From: Mansonella perstans
Lineage: Eukaryota > Nematoda > Chromadorea > Rhabditida > Onchocercidae
Assembly (NCBI GenBank): GCA_037074765.1
Contig: JBAMDO010000261.1
Location: forward strand, 1 to 61,917
Direction: 5' to 3'
DNA length: 61,917 nucleotides
The notes under the pieces were generated by a model. The model made no database searches. It was not told the DNA's origin and saw only the letters and a list, made by a program, of their open reading frames with translations. Positions 25,178-36,559 of the stretch are shown here, in pieces. Numbering within the stretch: the stretch's first letter is position 1; each line of letters opens with the position of its first letter. A program made the translations under genes and the position numbers.

Positions 25178-27325
25178 AGTTGCACGTGGATCGATGCGAT
25201 AACAATACGTAAAGCTGATATGAAGGTTTTATTTTTTTGATATTTATTATTATTATTAATGTTAATTATTATTTTCATTATTATTTGTATTATTGCTATT
25301 ATTATTACTATTGATTACTGTTATTCTATATTTTTGATTTTTACTATTCCTTTTTTTTGCTTGACAAAATTATCAAAAAAATTCAATAAACAACCATTGT
25401 TCTTTCTTCTGTCTTTTTTTTCAATTTCTAGAAATCTTCATTTTCATGAGCATGGCAGTGGTTTTCATCGATATCTAACATTGAATATCAATATTGGCAG
25501 TTCAAATCGATTTATGGATTGTTTAATTGCTTATAAATTTATCATTCCTGCTGGTGCATATGTCAATCTTGACAGGTATGTATATTCATTGATTTAGAGA
25601 TTTACCTTATATGCAAGTAACGAAATGAAAAAATAAAATTATGGAAAGATATAGGTATGTCAAAGTGTAGTATCTGTTCTTATCAGCTTAATCTCTGATA
25701 TATGATCTATCAACTACTTCGGAATTATTCTATTTTTAAGAGTATGATGAGTTTGTAGAGGCTTGTTCCTCACCCACCGCGGGTTGACCCGGTATTTGAG
25801 ATTTTCGAAACTATCCATGAAGTTATTATCTCGAACTAAGAAATTGTTAAATGTTTTAATATTAACAATTTTTTCAATAGTCTTTAGTTTAATGTTGCAT
25901 TAGTTGTTTATACAGTATTCTACTTGAAGATTCTAACTTGGTTATATTTGATGAATTCCAGAGTTGCTTGTATAGTATTCTAAATTTTCTTCAAAGCCTC
26001 TAGGAGATTCTAGCTTGGTTATATTTGATGAAAATTATCTAACACTTAGCATTTCTATGCTAAAAGTTAGCGATACAATGATTTTGAGTAACTTTGCATG
26101 AGTGGAAATGTTGCAAACAACTTTTGCTATACTTTTTTTTTTCCGAAATCAAATATTCTACTTATAATCCCAAGTGCTATAATACTACGACTCAGTAGGA
26201 ATTCTAGGCGATGTTTTCAATGTCCCAAAAAAAACTCTTCTCCTTTAATTTTATTGTAAGTAAGTAAGAGAGGATGGAAAAAAAAAGCGAAAGTTTAATT
26301 AGAAGCATTATTGCAGTATGAAAGAACAACGAATTCATACAGAGAAATTATTCGATGTTGAAGCACCAAAAGAGAAATCGGAAAATACATCATTTTATAT
26401 TTGTTCAAAACGAGAATTAAGAAAAAATTTCATTTACAATGAACATTTTGAATTACCAATACATTTACGTTATCATGCTGCCAATGGGAAAGGTTTTGTT
26501 TTTCTTTTTTGCTTTTTAAAAATAGCTTGCTTAGTAGCTGATCAATTAACTATCAAATATTTAAGTACATATCATAACTCTATCTGTTAATTAACCATCA
26601 AGTATTCAAGTAGATATCATAGCTATTTCGATAAAAAAAATTTTATCGCTCATATTATCACTCCTCGCAGTGTTGTTCTATTTCATTCATCAATCAATAA
26701 GGATAATCAATTAAATTAAATTGAATTGAAAAAAGTACTTGCTTTAAATTTTTTTAAAAAAGTATTCCTGAATGAATTTTTTAATTTCAGATGCTACAGT
26801 TACAATAACAGCTCCGCAGCTACTTTTGAGATGTATGGAAAATTCCACTTATCTGATAAATTACTGCAAGAAATATTTAGTCAAGGTATGAATTAATAAT
26901 TCCAAGTTATAATTGATATGTTAAAATTTTTCCAATAAAATTAATTCTTTCCTATTAAACTTTGTTAATATAATTTTGAAAATTTCATTTTTGAGAATTT
27001 ATTTTATAATATATTGTCGCTGGTTGATATTCATAATAGTTTTAAATTGTTATTTAGGAAATTTTTGAAGTATTTTTTTTATAACGGTCAATCAAAATTT
27101 CAAATAATTTTCTTACAGACATCTTGTGATTGTTCAAACGATTCACAGTGCAAATGGTTGTTGATACCATTTTTAGAATACAATACAGTACAATTGAAAG
27201 TACCAACTGGAAATCCATCTTCAATAACATTCGTTTTATTTATTACTATTTTTGTTGTTATTTGTTGTGCCACAATGATAATTATTGCAACAATGAAAAA
27301 TAACGTGAAAGTAAAAATTCATTAA
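25178..27325 (+). CDS. PIGX: PIG-X-like subunit of GPI mannosyltransferase I (5' end unresolved)
   Basis: ER membrane protein that stabilises PIG-M, the first mannosyltransferase of GPI-anchor synthesis (PIG-X/PBN1 family). Exons 25432-25575, 26317-26492, 26791-26885 and 27119-27325 (TAA) join in frame. Family matches are GFHRYLTLNINIG (like GFHRDLLIKVKFG), IIPAGAYVNLD (like DIPAGLYVDP), LFDVEAPKE (like NFDIEAP), LPIHLRYH (like LPVHCRYH) and LKVPTGN before one C-terminal membrane span (ITFVLFITIFVVICCATMII) with a short basic tail. An upstream piece, 25178-25208, fits by phase and supplies the CDNN segment seen near the family's mature N-terminus. A good signal-peptide-like sequence starts at an ATG at 25122 but in a different frame, so the first exon is either elsewhere or broken by one base. 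Confidence 0.82.
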
Positions 27326-28739
27326 TTATACTAATGTAAATTTTGTGTGTGTTTTTTTCTATTAGCATTGCTTTATTTCAATGATGATGCGAAAGAAGAA
27401 GGGAAAGAAAAAAAGAGAAAAGAAAAGTATTAGATGGAGAAATATGTTGCAATAAAAAATGATAGCGCAAATACAGACAGACTTCCTAATTCTTTTAACA
27501 AAATTAAAATTATCTAACATTTGGGTCGCTGAAAGAATTTCAATTCTAAACACCAAGTTGAAGCAAATTTTTTCACGAGAAACTAACAAAAAATGGCATC
27601 ATTTTCATTATTCATTAGTTTATCAGTTCAAAAAATCAAATTAAAAATAATAAAATAATCAATGTTCTGCAAAAAAAAGAAAAAAAATTCTGCCTTTCCA
27701 AATGGAAGCAACGAAAGACTATTTAAAAAAAAAAGAAAAAAAAACATAAAAGTAGAAATCAGTGAAGATCTGCAGTTAAAAATTTAAAAAAAAAATTGGC
27801 ATTGGTATTTAACGTTACAATAATAATAGCAAAATATAATACCAATTAAATTTACGTTTTATTATAATCAAAGTGAAATCATGAAATTTTCTCATCAAAA
27901 TATGCAAATTGGTGCTCGAAAGAAAAACATTTCAATTGTATGGTTCAAAAGAAGAAATGTTAAATGTAAGATATTATTTGCTTATTTCACTTTCTGTGAA
28001 TGATTACATTCTCTATCAAATTTACGATTTCTAAATGCCTTATCCCTATTCGTCCTATTGTAAATTTTGTAAATTTTCTCAAATCTATTTTTTATTTAAT
28101 TCTTTTTCTGATCACTTAGTTCTGTTTTCATATCCATCTAATCTTTTCGAAAAATGAATTTCAACCAAGCATCAATTTTTAAAAATATTTGCTGTTACAA
28201 AAATAGTACAATATTATACTTACGACATTGCCGGAAAACCGATATAATTGTATTGTAAAATTAATTGGCCAAAAGCTAAATAATCTTGTGACTTATTAAT
28301 AAAAATGTTACAAACTAATTTATTTTCATGCTTTTAAAACTAAGAGTAGTTACAATTATTTAGTGACATTAATAAAATTAATTGTAAACAAGTTGCAATT
28401 TGATTTGTTTTTCTATACATGTGTCTGAGTCCTCTTTTATAAACTAATTTGATTATTGCTACATTTGATAATGAGAAATGACCATACACGTATCAGGTTC
28501 AAAGCATCTTACAAAAGGCTAATATGCTAACTGTTTATCACCACTTTATAATTCCTCAACCTAACAAACATGGTGGTCATTATTACTATCTAGATTCAGT
28601 GTTATTATATAAACTTTAAATAAACCTTGCCATTTCCAGTCCTAATTTCTTTCCTGAAGAAATTTTTTTTCATGACAACATTTTGATGCCTAAGGTGAGG
28701 TTCGATGGCGCTACTAAATATAGTTAGAAGTGCTCAAGT
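27326..28739. other. AT-rich spacer; no gene seen
   Basis: Sequence after the PIG-X stop with several A-rich runs (27370-27440, 27670-27800). No family resemblance was found in any frame, and the few frames of about 60-75 codons are low in complexity. It grades into the decayed retrotransposon at about 28.7 kb. Confidence 0.5.
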
Positions 28740-31660
28740 AAGGCAAAGCAATGATTGGAGAATGTTCTTGACGAAATTAGAACGATCAATTTAATGCGTC
28801 TTGAGCAGAATATGGAGCAAAAACAACATTTGAGGTCAAGCGACGAATCATTAAAGAAAAAAATGAAGCATCTCAAATGTGCATCGGAACTCTCTACAAA
28901 TAAACCGACGAAAAATGGATGGAAAACATTTCGAAAAGAAAGGAAGAATAAAACAAACGTGTCAAAATAATGAGAGGAGAAAAAGTATTTTTAATCTTTT
29001 GCATGAAGGCAAAGAAGCCATTATTATTTTAAATAGTATAAAAATGAAACAGATTTTGAACTAAGGCGTTCAACCCAAGGGAAGCTAATAAGGAAGTCAC
29101 TTTTTGATGCTACAGTTAATTTACCTCAGTTTTCATTACATATCGATAGTAGTGACTCATGACAGTAGCCTTAATGTTGCAAACGTTTCCAGACAATGAC
29201 AGAGAATCAAAATTGAATTATCTGCTTTCTTGCTTTAAAGCAAATGCATTACAAGCAGCATGAGGATATTACTCTAAAAAACTAATAAGTGATTTGTAAG
29301 GTATTATTTCAGAAATTCGGTGAAGCGTTTAATACAACGAAATCGCTCTGTAATGAGCTACAGTCTATCAATCAAATTATATGGAATGATCAGCAGTTTT
29401 GGAACAATAGAAATAATCTTTCAACAATCAGAAGCTCTATGAGAAAAACTAAAGCATTCCTATATGAAATCGCCAATAAAATTAGACTGACGACTTAGAT
29501 ACTGGACAAGGTGTAACAACAAAAGAAAATGGATATATTTTGGCCGATCTCGGAGCCAAGACTATTTCTTGGAAATCTAAATATAAATGCGCTAATACGA
29601 ACAAGTCAAACTTCCATTAACAAGGCTGAACGGTCTTCATCAACGATTAAGGCAAAACAAAAATAACAAGATATCTTTGACAAAACATCAGCTTTGGCCG
29701 CAATCTATTGGTCAGAGACACAAAAATCCGGAAGATCTTCGAACTCTCAATGAAGGAAGAAGGAAGTAAAATGAGAAGAATTTGTATTTTTTTAAGTCAT
29801 TTAGTGGCAAGCGATATTTGCAAGCGCTCATTCAGATGGCGTCATAGTGATGAGAAATGTGAAAAAATATACGATGTTTTTATTGCAAAAGTCTTTACAG
29901 TAGCGCTCTGTGCTACAATTTAGATATAATCCATGAATAATGCACTATAACACAAACAAAAATAAAGAGTCAATCGGAAAGGAAAAAACACAAGCTGAAG
30001 ATGAAGGAAATTTCCCTTAATACATCATTGGGATTTCTTATTTGGAACTAATCCAACAGGGGAACAAAGTGGTAAAGACAATCTACTCTTATGTCGAGAA
30101 ATCGAGACCTTTAATCCATTAATGCTAAACATGAAAGAATATACATTAGTCTTTTTTGATGCTGGATCGTAGTTATCCTTGCTATCCAAAAAATCGACGA
30201 ACCAATAAAATCTAAATGGAAAATTGAAGGAGGCATTAAGGTACCAAAGCTGTATCTTTCTATTAAAATAACTGAAGTGATGACTAAAAAAACGGAAATT
30301 ATAACAGAAACTGATATAATTGATTATTTAACAACTGAATTATAAGTGGTTGGAATGTCAACAACAAAAAAGTTAAAAGATCTGAAGGGTAATTGGCAAC
30401 AACCCGATATGCTTTTTGGAGATGAGCATTTCTTCAAATTTTTTCAGCTGGAAACAGGTCAACATTTAAAGTCAGAGTTTTCTCTACTCCGTATGAAAAT
30501 TGATCTTATGGCAGTAGGAAGTGGAGATATTGATAAAGTTTGATGCTGCTTAAACAATATCCTGTTCAAAAGCTAATGTAAAATGTATAAACTATCCTGT
30601 TTTAAAGCTAATGTTAAAAGTGTCATAGGATTTAGTACGATTTTGGAAATTGGAATTCATTGGAATCCAAGGACATCTTGATGCCTGTGATGAGAAGAAG
30701 CATTAGAACAATTCAGGATAACTGTCGTGAAGCAAAATGGATGATATCAGTGCCCTGGTTATGGGAGAGAATGAAAATTAAACTGTTTCTAACTCCAATT
30801 TCTAACTTTATTTCGGCCGTCTAAGAAGTTTATCAAATTAATTAATCGATCTCGACCAGCAGAAAAAATAATCCAATTATATGATGAAATTATTCAATAT
30901 CAGTTGCAATCGAGCAGAATTAGAAAAGTGTGCAACTTATGAACATTCGGGGATTTTCATCTAACGATGAAGAAATTAATAGAAGGTTGCCAGTTCAAGA
31001 TCGAGAAACAATGAACCAAAAGAAAATTCCAAATATACCATGAATTCACAACTTGAATTGAATAAAATTAAAGTCATGGGCCGTGCGAGAAATGATTAAA
31101 TCTCACAATTTATGGCTTCTTAATACGGCGCGATGTATTCCTAGTTGCCAAAATGATAAAAAAATACATGGGGAAAAAAAACCGCTTCATACCCACAGAT
31201 TAACACGTCTTTACCGATGCATTAAGCAAAGCTTATTCAACCGCAAAGGGAAAAAAGCCATTCTTAATATTTGCTAAATCTTGAACCGACGCGGTAAAAA
31301 GTACTACAATATTCGCTTAGAATCACTATTCATGCTCATCGGAATAGAAGCAGCGCAATTCTTTATATTGTAATTGGGTAAGGCTAAACTATGATCAATT
31401 CTAAATATACATTACGTTGAATATGAAGTTACTTGCAATTACTTTTAAAATTCATACAACATCGAGTGGACGAAATAGAAAAGGCGAAAATTTCATTTCA
31501 ATATTTCAAGCGAACATGAACCAGTGGATGTGACCACTAGAGAACCATCGGCGAAGCAGCTAAGAAACTTAGGGTCATGTCCAAATATGGGTTACAACAG
31601 AACGACGTATGAATCATTATCAATTATTGGAATCAAATGACGTAGGAATGTTTAAGTGTT
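28740..31660 (+). mobile_element. Decayed LTR retrotransposon, BEL/Pao type
   Basis: Coding-like sequence with many stops and frame breaks over about 2.9 kb. A Lys/Glu-rich gag-like segment lies at 28755-29065 and again near 29289-29498. An aspartic-protease-like FFDAGS lies at about 30152-30169, directly followed by TAG, and a downstream segment near 30397-30440 reads QPDMLFGDEHFFKFF, similar to the PDxLIGxDxF segment of the DUF1758/peptidase A17 region typical of BEL/Pao elements. Beyond it, near 30748-30900, pieces resembling the start of the reverse-transcriptase region appear in several frames. No intact frame longer than about 75 codons remains, and no LTRs were identified, so the element is an old relic. 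Assignment to BEL/Pao rests on these motifs only. Confidence 0.6.
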
Positions 31661-31670
31661 AATGTTGCAG

Positions 31671-31820
31671 ATTAAATAATTGAGGAAGAATATCAAAGGA
31701 CGTGAAGGTATTAAGGTTATTAAGAAGAAGCAGAGAAAAGGGAATGGTGCTTGCCGCTTCATTACACAAACTGTCAAAGCAGAACCCTTTTTCAATTTCT
31801 TCGATTCTCTACCAATGGAA
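31671..31820 (+). pseudogene. Broken exon of a NAP1-family nucleosome assembly protein
   Basis: Starting right after an acceptor-like TAATGTTGCAG (ending 31670), the sequence reads as the conserved NAP1 segment: KVIKKKQRKGNG, then TVKAEPFFNFFDSLP. NAP1 proteins have KVIKKKQ...TKTV..DSFFNFF at this place. The third codon is TAA (31677-31679), so the exon cannot be translated through. No other NAP1 exons were found nearby. Retention of an intron acceptor points to a genomic duplicate and not a retrocopy. Confidence 0.6.
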
Positions 31821-32718
31821 AATAAGAATGGAATCAATAAGAAAAATCAAATTAAAATTGTCAATCATATGAATTATGGAAATCTTTCATAATGTAACTC
31901 AACTTTTTGTTCTCGAAAGATCATGTGTTCAAGTCCATTTTTTGTAATCAAAAATATTATCTTCATCCGGCGCAACTCATAGAGTATAAAATTTCTTCAA
32001 CTCTGTCTGGGTGAAACATTCGTTGGGTTCGAAATGGAATGTCAGAGTATATGAATTCGGGTTAGTCTGGATGTCACACGTTACATCAGTAAGATGCTTG
32101 GTTCACTGTACTCTTGGATCGTCAGACTTCACCGAAACTGCAGTATTTTTATTCCTAATTAATTTCTTCATATATGCAAATTATTGCAATCTTCTTTTTG
32201 CAATGTAAATTTTAAATGAATTGTCCACTAGTTTAAATCGAAATTGATTGATTTTTTACTTTCTCTTTCAGTAAAATTCAAACAAATATTTTAAAAGTTA
32301 ACATTTGTTTGTCCAAATGATAAAATTTCAGTCGCTGGAAATTGTTTATAGGAATTTGAATGAATAAGTAACACTGCAAAGAGAAAGTGGAACAAATACA
32401 AATTTTGTTAGGAATTAATTTCTCATTGATGATGATAGCAGTGATTCGGGAAGTAATCGGATTTTTTTTTTGCGAAATTTAATTCTTTAATTTTAAATTT
32501 AATTTTAGATTTTGACGAACAATTTGAGACAGTGTAATTTTCATCCGAAAAAAAAAGCAAACATTTTTGTTCTTGTTCATTTACAATTGATTTAAAAAAA
32601 AAACTAAAATGTATTAAAATTTAATTCACATAGTATATCATATTTCGTAATATATACATTATCGACTGATAGTCAGGAAGAAGTTAAAGAGTTAAACAAA
32701 AAGGGAAATAATTTTTAG

Positions 32719-35193
32719 GAAATTTTGAAGAGGAAAATGAAACAAGAATAAAAGATCCCATTATTTATCAGCCGGAATATTTGAAAACATTCATTTGCTT
32801 TCCCGCATTTCTTGTATCAGTATTTTTAAATCAATTTGTAACTTGTTTAGCGCATGATGTTATCAGTAGGTTTGGATTTAATTAATTTGATTAATTTAAG
32901 TAAAATTTTTGGAATTTTACAAGATTTTATTGGAATTTGATGAAATTAATGTTGAAAATAATTTATTGGTTCATCCGAATAATTAAACATTTGTTAATTA
33001 CTATTGGGTGCTAAATAAGCACAGTTCAATCAATCATTCCAGAAATACATTACCGGATTTGGTATTTGCAATGGTACTGGAGTAGGAGTGGGCTTTAATT
33101 GTCAGAGACATGCTTACCATTACTGCAGGCATTATTGCCCTGGGACATATATTACTATATTTCATCGATATCGTTTCACTGTCATCCGTCGATTATTGTT
33201 TACTATAACTGTATTTTATATATTTAGAGCCGTTTGCTTGACTGCTACGCATATTCCCACAAGTTACCAGAATAATTACCGGTAATTTTGTTATATCCTT
33301 TAAGCTTCTTTGATTCTTTAATTTCAAAAATTCCACTAGTCGCTTTACACTATCAATTTCTAATTTTGCCATTTGTAACCCAATATCTTAACACTAATGC
33401 GAACCTACTATTTTGTATTAAATGAGTGATTTAATTTGTTTTTGAATTGTGAACTTGTCTCTTAAAAACTTATTTGGTGGCATTCTTCATCATCTTTAAA
33501 CTTTTTCATTTAAAATGTTTCACATTACAAATCATTATTGAAAATTTCTGGATTTTGTAGTAAATGTGTTAAGCCAAATCATCAGGCAACAATATCAAGT
33601 GTTCTGAGACCATTCACAGACATTTTTACAAGGTTTAGTTACAACATTTTTACAAGTTCTTTTTTCAAAGGGTTAACTCTGAGCTCTGAAATTTGTCTGA
33701 CATTAACTTGAATTAAATACTTGATATTTAATATTAATATTAATTAATCCGTCTTTAATATTAAAATAATTACAGAGGTAAAATCATTTTTCTTTATTTG
33801 GTATTTATTCCAAATTTTGTTAAAAATAATGTTGGAGCTGTTTCTCTGAACTTAAGATTATTTCCCTCTCTCTAAGATTATTTCCCTCTCTCTCCTTCCT
33901 CTTTCTCTCTCTCTTTTTCTTTCTAATTTTTCTTATAAAGAGACAAAAATGTAGTGGATGAATAAAATTTTTTTGACCATTTTTATTTAAATTTATGACA
34001 TATTCATTTTAATAAGCAAAGTTAATTAATTAATTGATCCATCTGACGTTTCTGATGTTTGGGAAAAGTCACTGGTCAACTGAGATGTCATAAAAATCTA
34101 TCTTCCTCGCTTGTATTTCAAACATTTGAAATTTCAAATTATTTTGTCAATTATAGAAGGCACTGGATACAAAATACCAATAGATGACCATTTTGAATCA
34201 TTAAAATCTTTTCCTTTGGTCGTTTTAAAAAAAAGCGACCCAATGTTTCACAAATATAAAGCCCGGAATTTTTTTCAATCCAAAATTTCAAATCATTTGT
34301 AAAATTTAAAAAAAAGAGCAACTTGAAATTTTGATCAGTAGATATCATTGATTTTAAAAATGAAATATTTTAGTTAATTTTTTTTAAACGACTAAACTTT
34401 AAAAAACGTGGTTTTTATTTCTTTCTTGAAGCCTAGTATATTTTCCGCAATTTCCGAATTCTTTCGATTGAAATCCTGAAAGAAAAAAAGGAAATGTTTT
34501 AGCTGGGACTACAAATCAATGATAATAGTAAATTGATCTTTAGTGATCATCTCTTCTCCGGACATACCATATTTATTTCAATAACAACATTTTATTTCAA
34601 TCATTATTCACCACATTCTATTTGGCCCTTAAGATTGAATTGAAACTCATCTTAGACTTAAATTAAAATTAAATTCTTAAATTTTTTCCTCTTTTTTGAC
34701 CTGTTATATATTTCCGGAAGAAACATTTCCGTTATTTAGATGGTGCTTAATATTTATGTGTATTGGAGGAATGATCTGCTTATCGATATCACGAACACAT
34801 TACAGTGTTGATGTATTAATTGCTTATTGGTTATCCAGCTTTCTTTTCAGGTTAAAAGTTTGTTTCACTGGGATTTCAATTTTCAAAGCTTCTAAATTTC
34901 AGTTTAAATTGGCGAGAGAATAAATGAGCATTGCTGGATTATTCCTTGAATGTAGATCAGAATATTCTGCAGTTAAACTTGATAATCATTTATTGGCGAG
35001 AAATATTTTTTATTCCAGCATTTACCATGCATTCCTTCTGCTACCATATCACGTACGTGTTCGAACAGGTGCCTATCGTCGTTTGTTGCTATTTTGGACA
35101 ATATGTGAATTGGAAGTGAACGTACCGTCCGGTCGTTTAGCCATTTCCTTGGCCGAAATGTCTGAAACAATGTATGAGGAATTAGAGTGCTAA
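32719..35193 (+). pseudogene. Sphingomyelin-synthase-like pseudogene (PAP2 superfamily)
   Basis: Dispersed exon-like pieces match the sphingomyelin synthase / ceramide phosphoethanolamine synthase family, Golgi or plasma-membrane enzymes that move a phosphocholine or phosphoethanolamine head group onto ceramide. Pieces: 32719-32869 (membrane segment ending LAHDVISR), 33042-33282 (LPDLVFAM, then HRYRFTVIRRLLF), 33561-33633, 34544-34635 with the active-site LFSGHT (His codon 34563-34565), and about 34710-34852 with the second active-site motif HYSVDVLIAYW. The C-terminal piece near 34955-35190 is recognisable but mixed in frame. Breaks: TAG at 33083-33085 and a one-base shift near 33160, before the catalytic exons. 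The core between 33633 and 34544 was not found. It could still be transcribed. Confidence 0.6.
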
Positions 35194-36559
35194 GAAGCTC
35201 GAAACCGTAGAGGGTTGTATTGCGGAGCATTTCAATGCTCATCGCATTATGACACATTTGTAATAAACAATTCCAAAAGCACATTAAGGAAATCCTTGGC
35301 CTATCTTGTCTTCGATTCTGTTTCAGGTATATAAATTCAAAATTGCAAAAATAAGCATCTATTCTACAACATTGATTATTATGTTCTTTCAATAAACGCT
35401 TATGGCTGAAGATTTTGCCGCAGGTTACACTGAACTCTGACTTGACGTGTTTTCCTGTGGTCAGAAAGTGCATTTTCACGCTCCTTAGTCACTGCGTACT
35501 TTTTACCCAAATGCAAATAGTATAGCTTTCACCTTTCATTTCATTTTGAACTTGTCATGAGTTTTCTAACTTGTTGATTATTCAAAAAAGGATTTTTAAA
35601 AAAAAAAAAAAAAAGGAAAAGGATTCTATTAAATATCAACAAGTTAGAAGACTCATGATGAAATTCATGATTAAGTTCAAAATGAAATGAAAAGTGAAAG
35701 CTATACTAAGTTAGAAGAATCATGATAGTTTTCTAACCTGGTAATCGATAATCGTCATGATTCCTCTAACTTGTTGATTGCTAATTATCATGATTCTTCT
35801 AACCTATTGGTTGTTAATCACCATGATTCTTCTAACCTGTTGGTTTTTATTCATCATGATTCTTTTAACTCGAAGACTATTTTTGGTCAAATTTCCTGCG
35901 TAATGAAATGATAACACCTTGTATTGATACTAGAAAATTCATTGAAATACCATTATGAATTTGAGAAATCAAAGATCATCAATGCTACAATGAAAAATTA
36001 TTGTATCTAAAGCCTAGCAATGCAATCGTTATATTTTTTTTTTTAAATTTTCCTTTTACAAGATATTTCAGATATTTTTCACAATAATCATAATGATGTT
36101 GTTGATGATGATGATGAGGTGGTGATGACAATGGTAGAAATATTTCCTAGTACTGGTAAATTTTTATCATCACTGGTAAACAATGTATTCTTCCTGGCAA
36201 TACAATCTTTTTAATCCTGAAAGAAAAAACCGTTCATTGGAAGAGTAAAATCCGAAATTTATTTTAAAATAATTTCTTAAATTTTTCTGACTCAAATCAT
36301 AAAAACTAACAAGAGCATCTTCTTGATTATAGTAAATCATAGTGAAGTTACATTCTCTACAATGCAACAAAAAATGATCAGTCTGTTAGATCATAGAGTG
36401 AAAAACGATCAGTCTGTTAAATCTTAAACCGGAAATTGATCAGTTAGATCTTGGACCGGAAAATGATCAATTTATTGTAGTAAGCATACCGGAATATCCC
36501 CAAACGGTTCTATGATAATACTATTTGGAATTTTCCATATTCTCTTCGTTCCATTAAAT
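35194..36559. other. Spacer with a foldback repeat and TCTTCTAAC repeats
   Basis: No gene was recognised. A long inverted repeat spans 35520-35706. At about 35725-35880 there are four copies of an approximately 40-bp motif, CATGATTCTTCTAACYTGTTG. The same motif family recurs at 38740-39110, upstream of the second odd copy. From about 35885 the sequence is the 3' flank of odd copy A and is homologous to 39111-40353. Confidence 0.7.
35520..35706. repeat. Foldback (inverted) repeat, arms of about 60-72 bp
   Basis: The left arm, 35520-35580, begins TATAGCTTTCACCTTTCATT and ends TCTAACTTGTTGAT. The right arm, 35634-35706, is its reverse complement with one mismatch near the outer end and an extra 10-14 bases in the middle. 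The arms are separated by about 50 bp containing a 16-A run. Transcribed, it would fold into a long hairpin. Confidence 0.85.

Noticed and set aside
31083..31277. 64-codon plus-strand frame in the retroelement relic
   Set aside because: A chance open stretch within decayed sequence; neighbouring frames carry the family traces.
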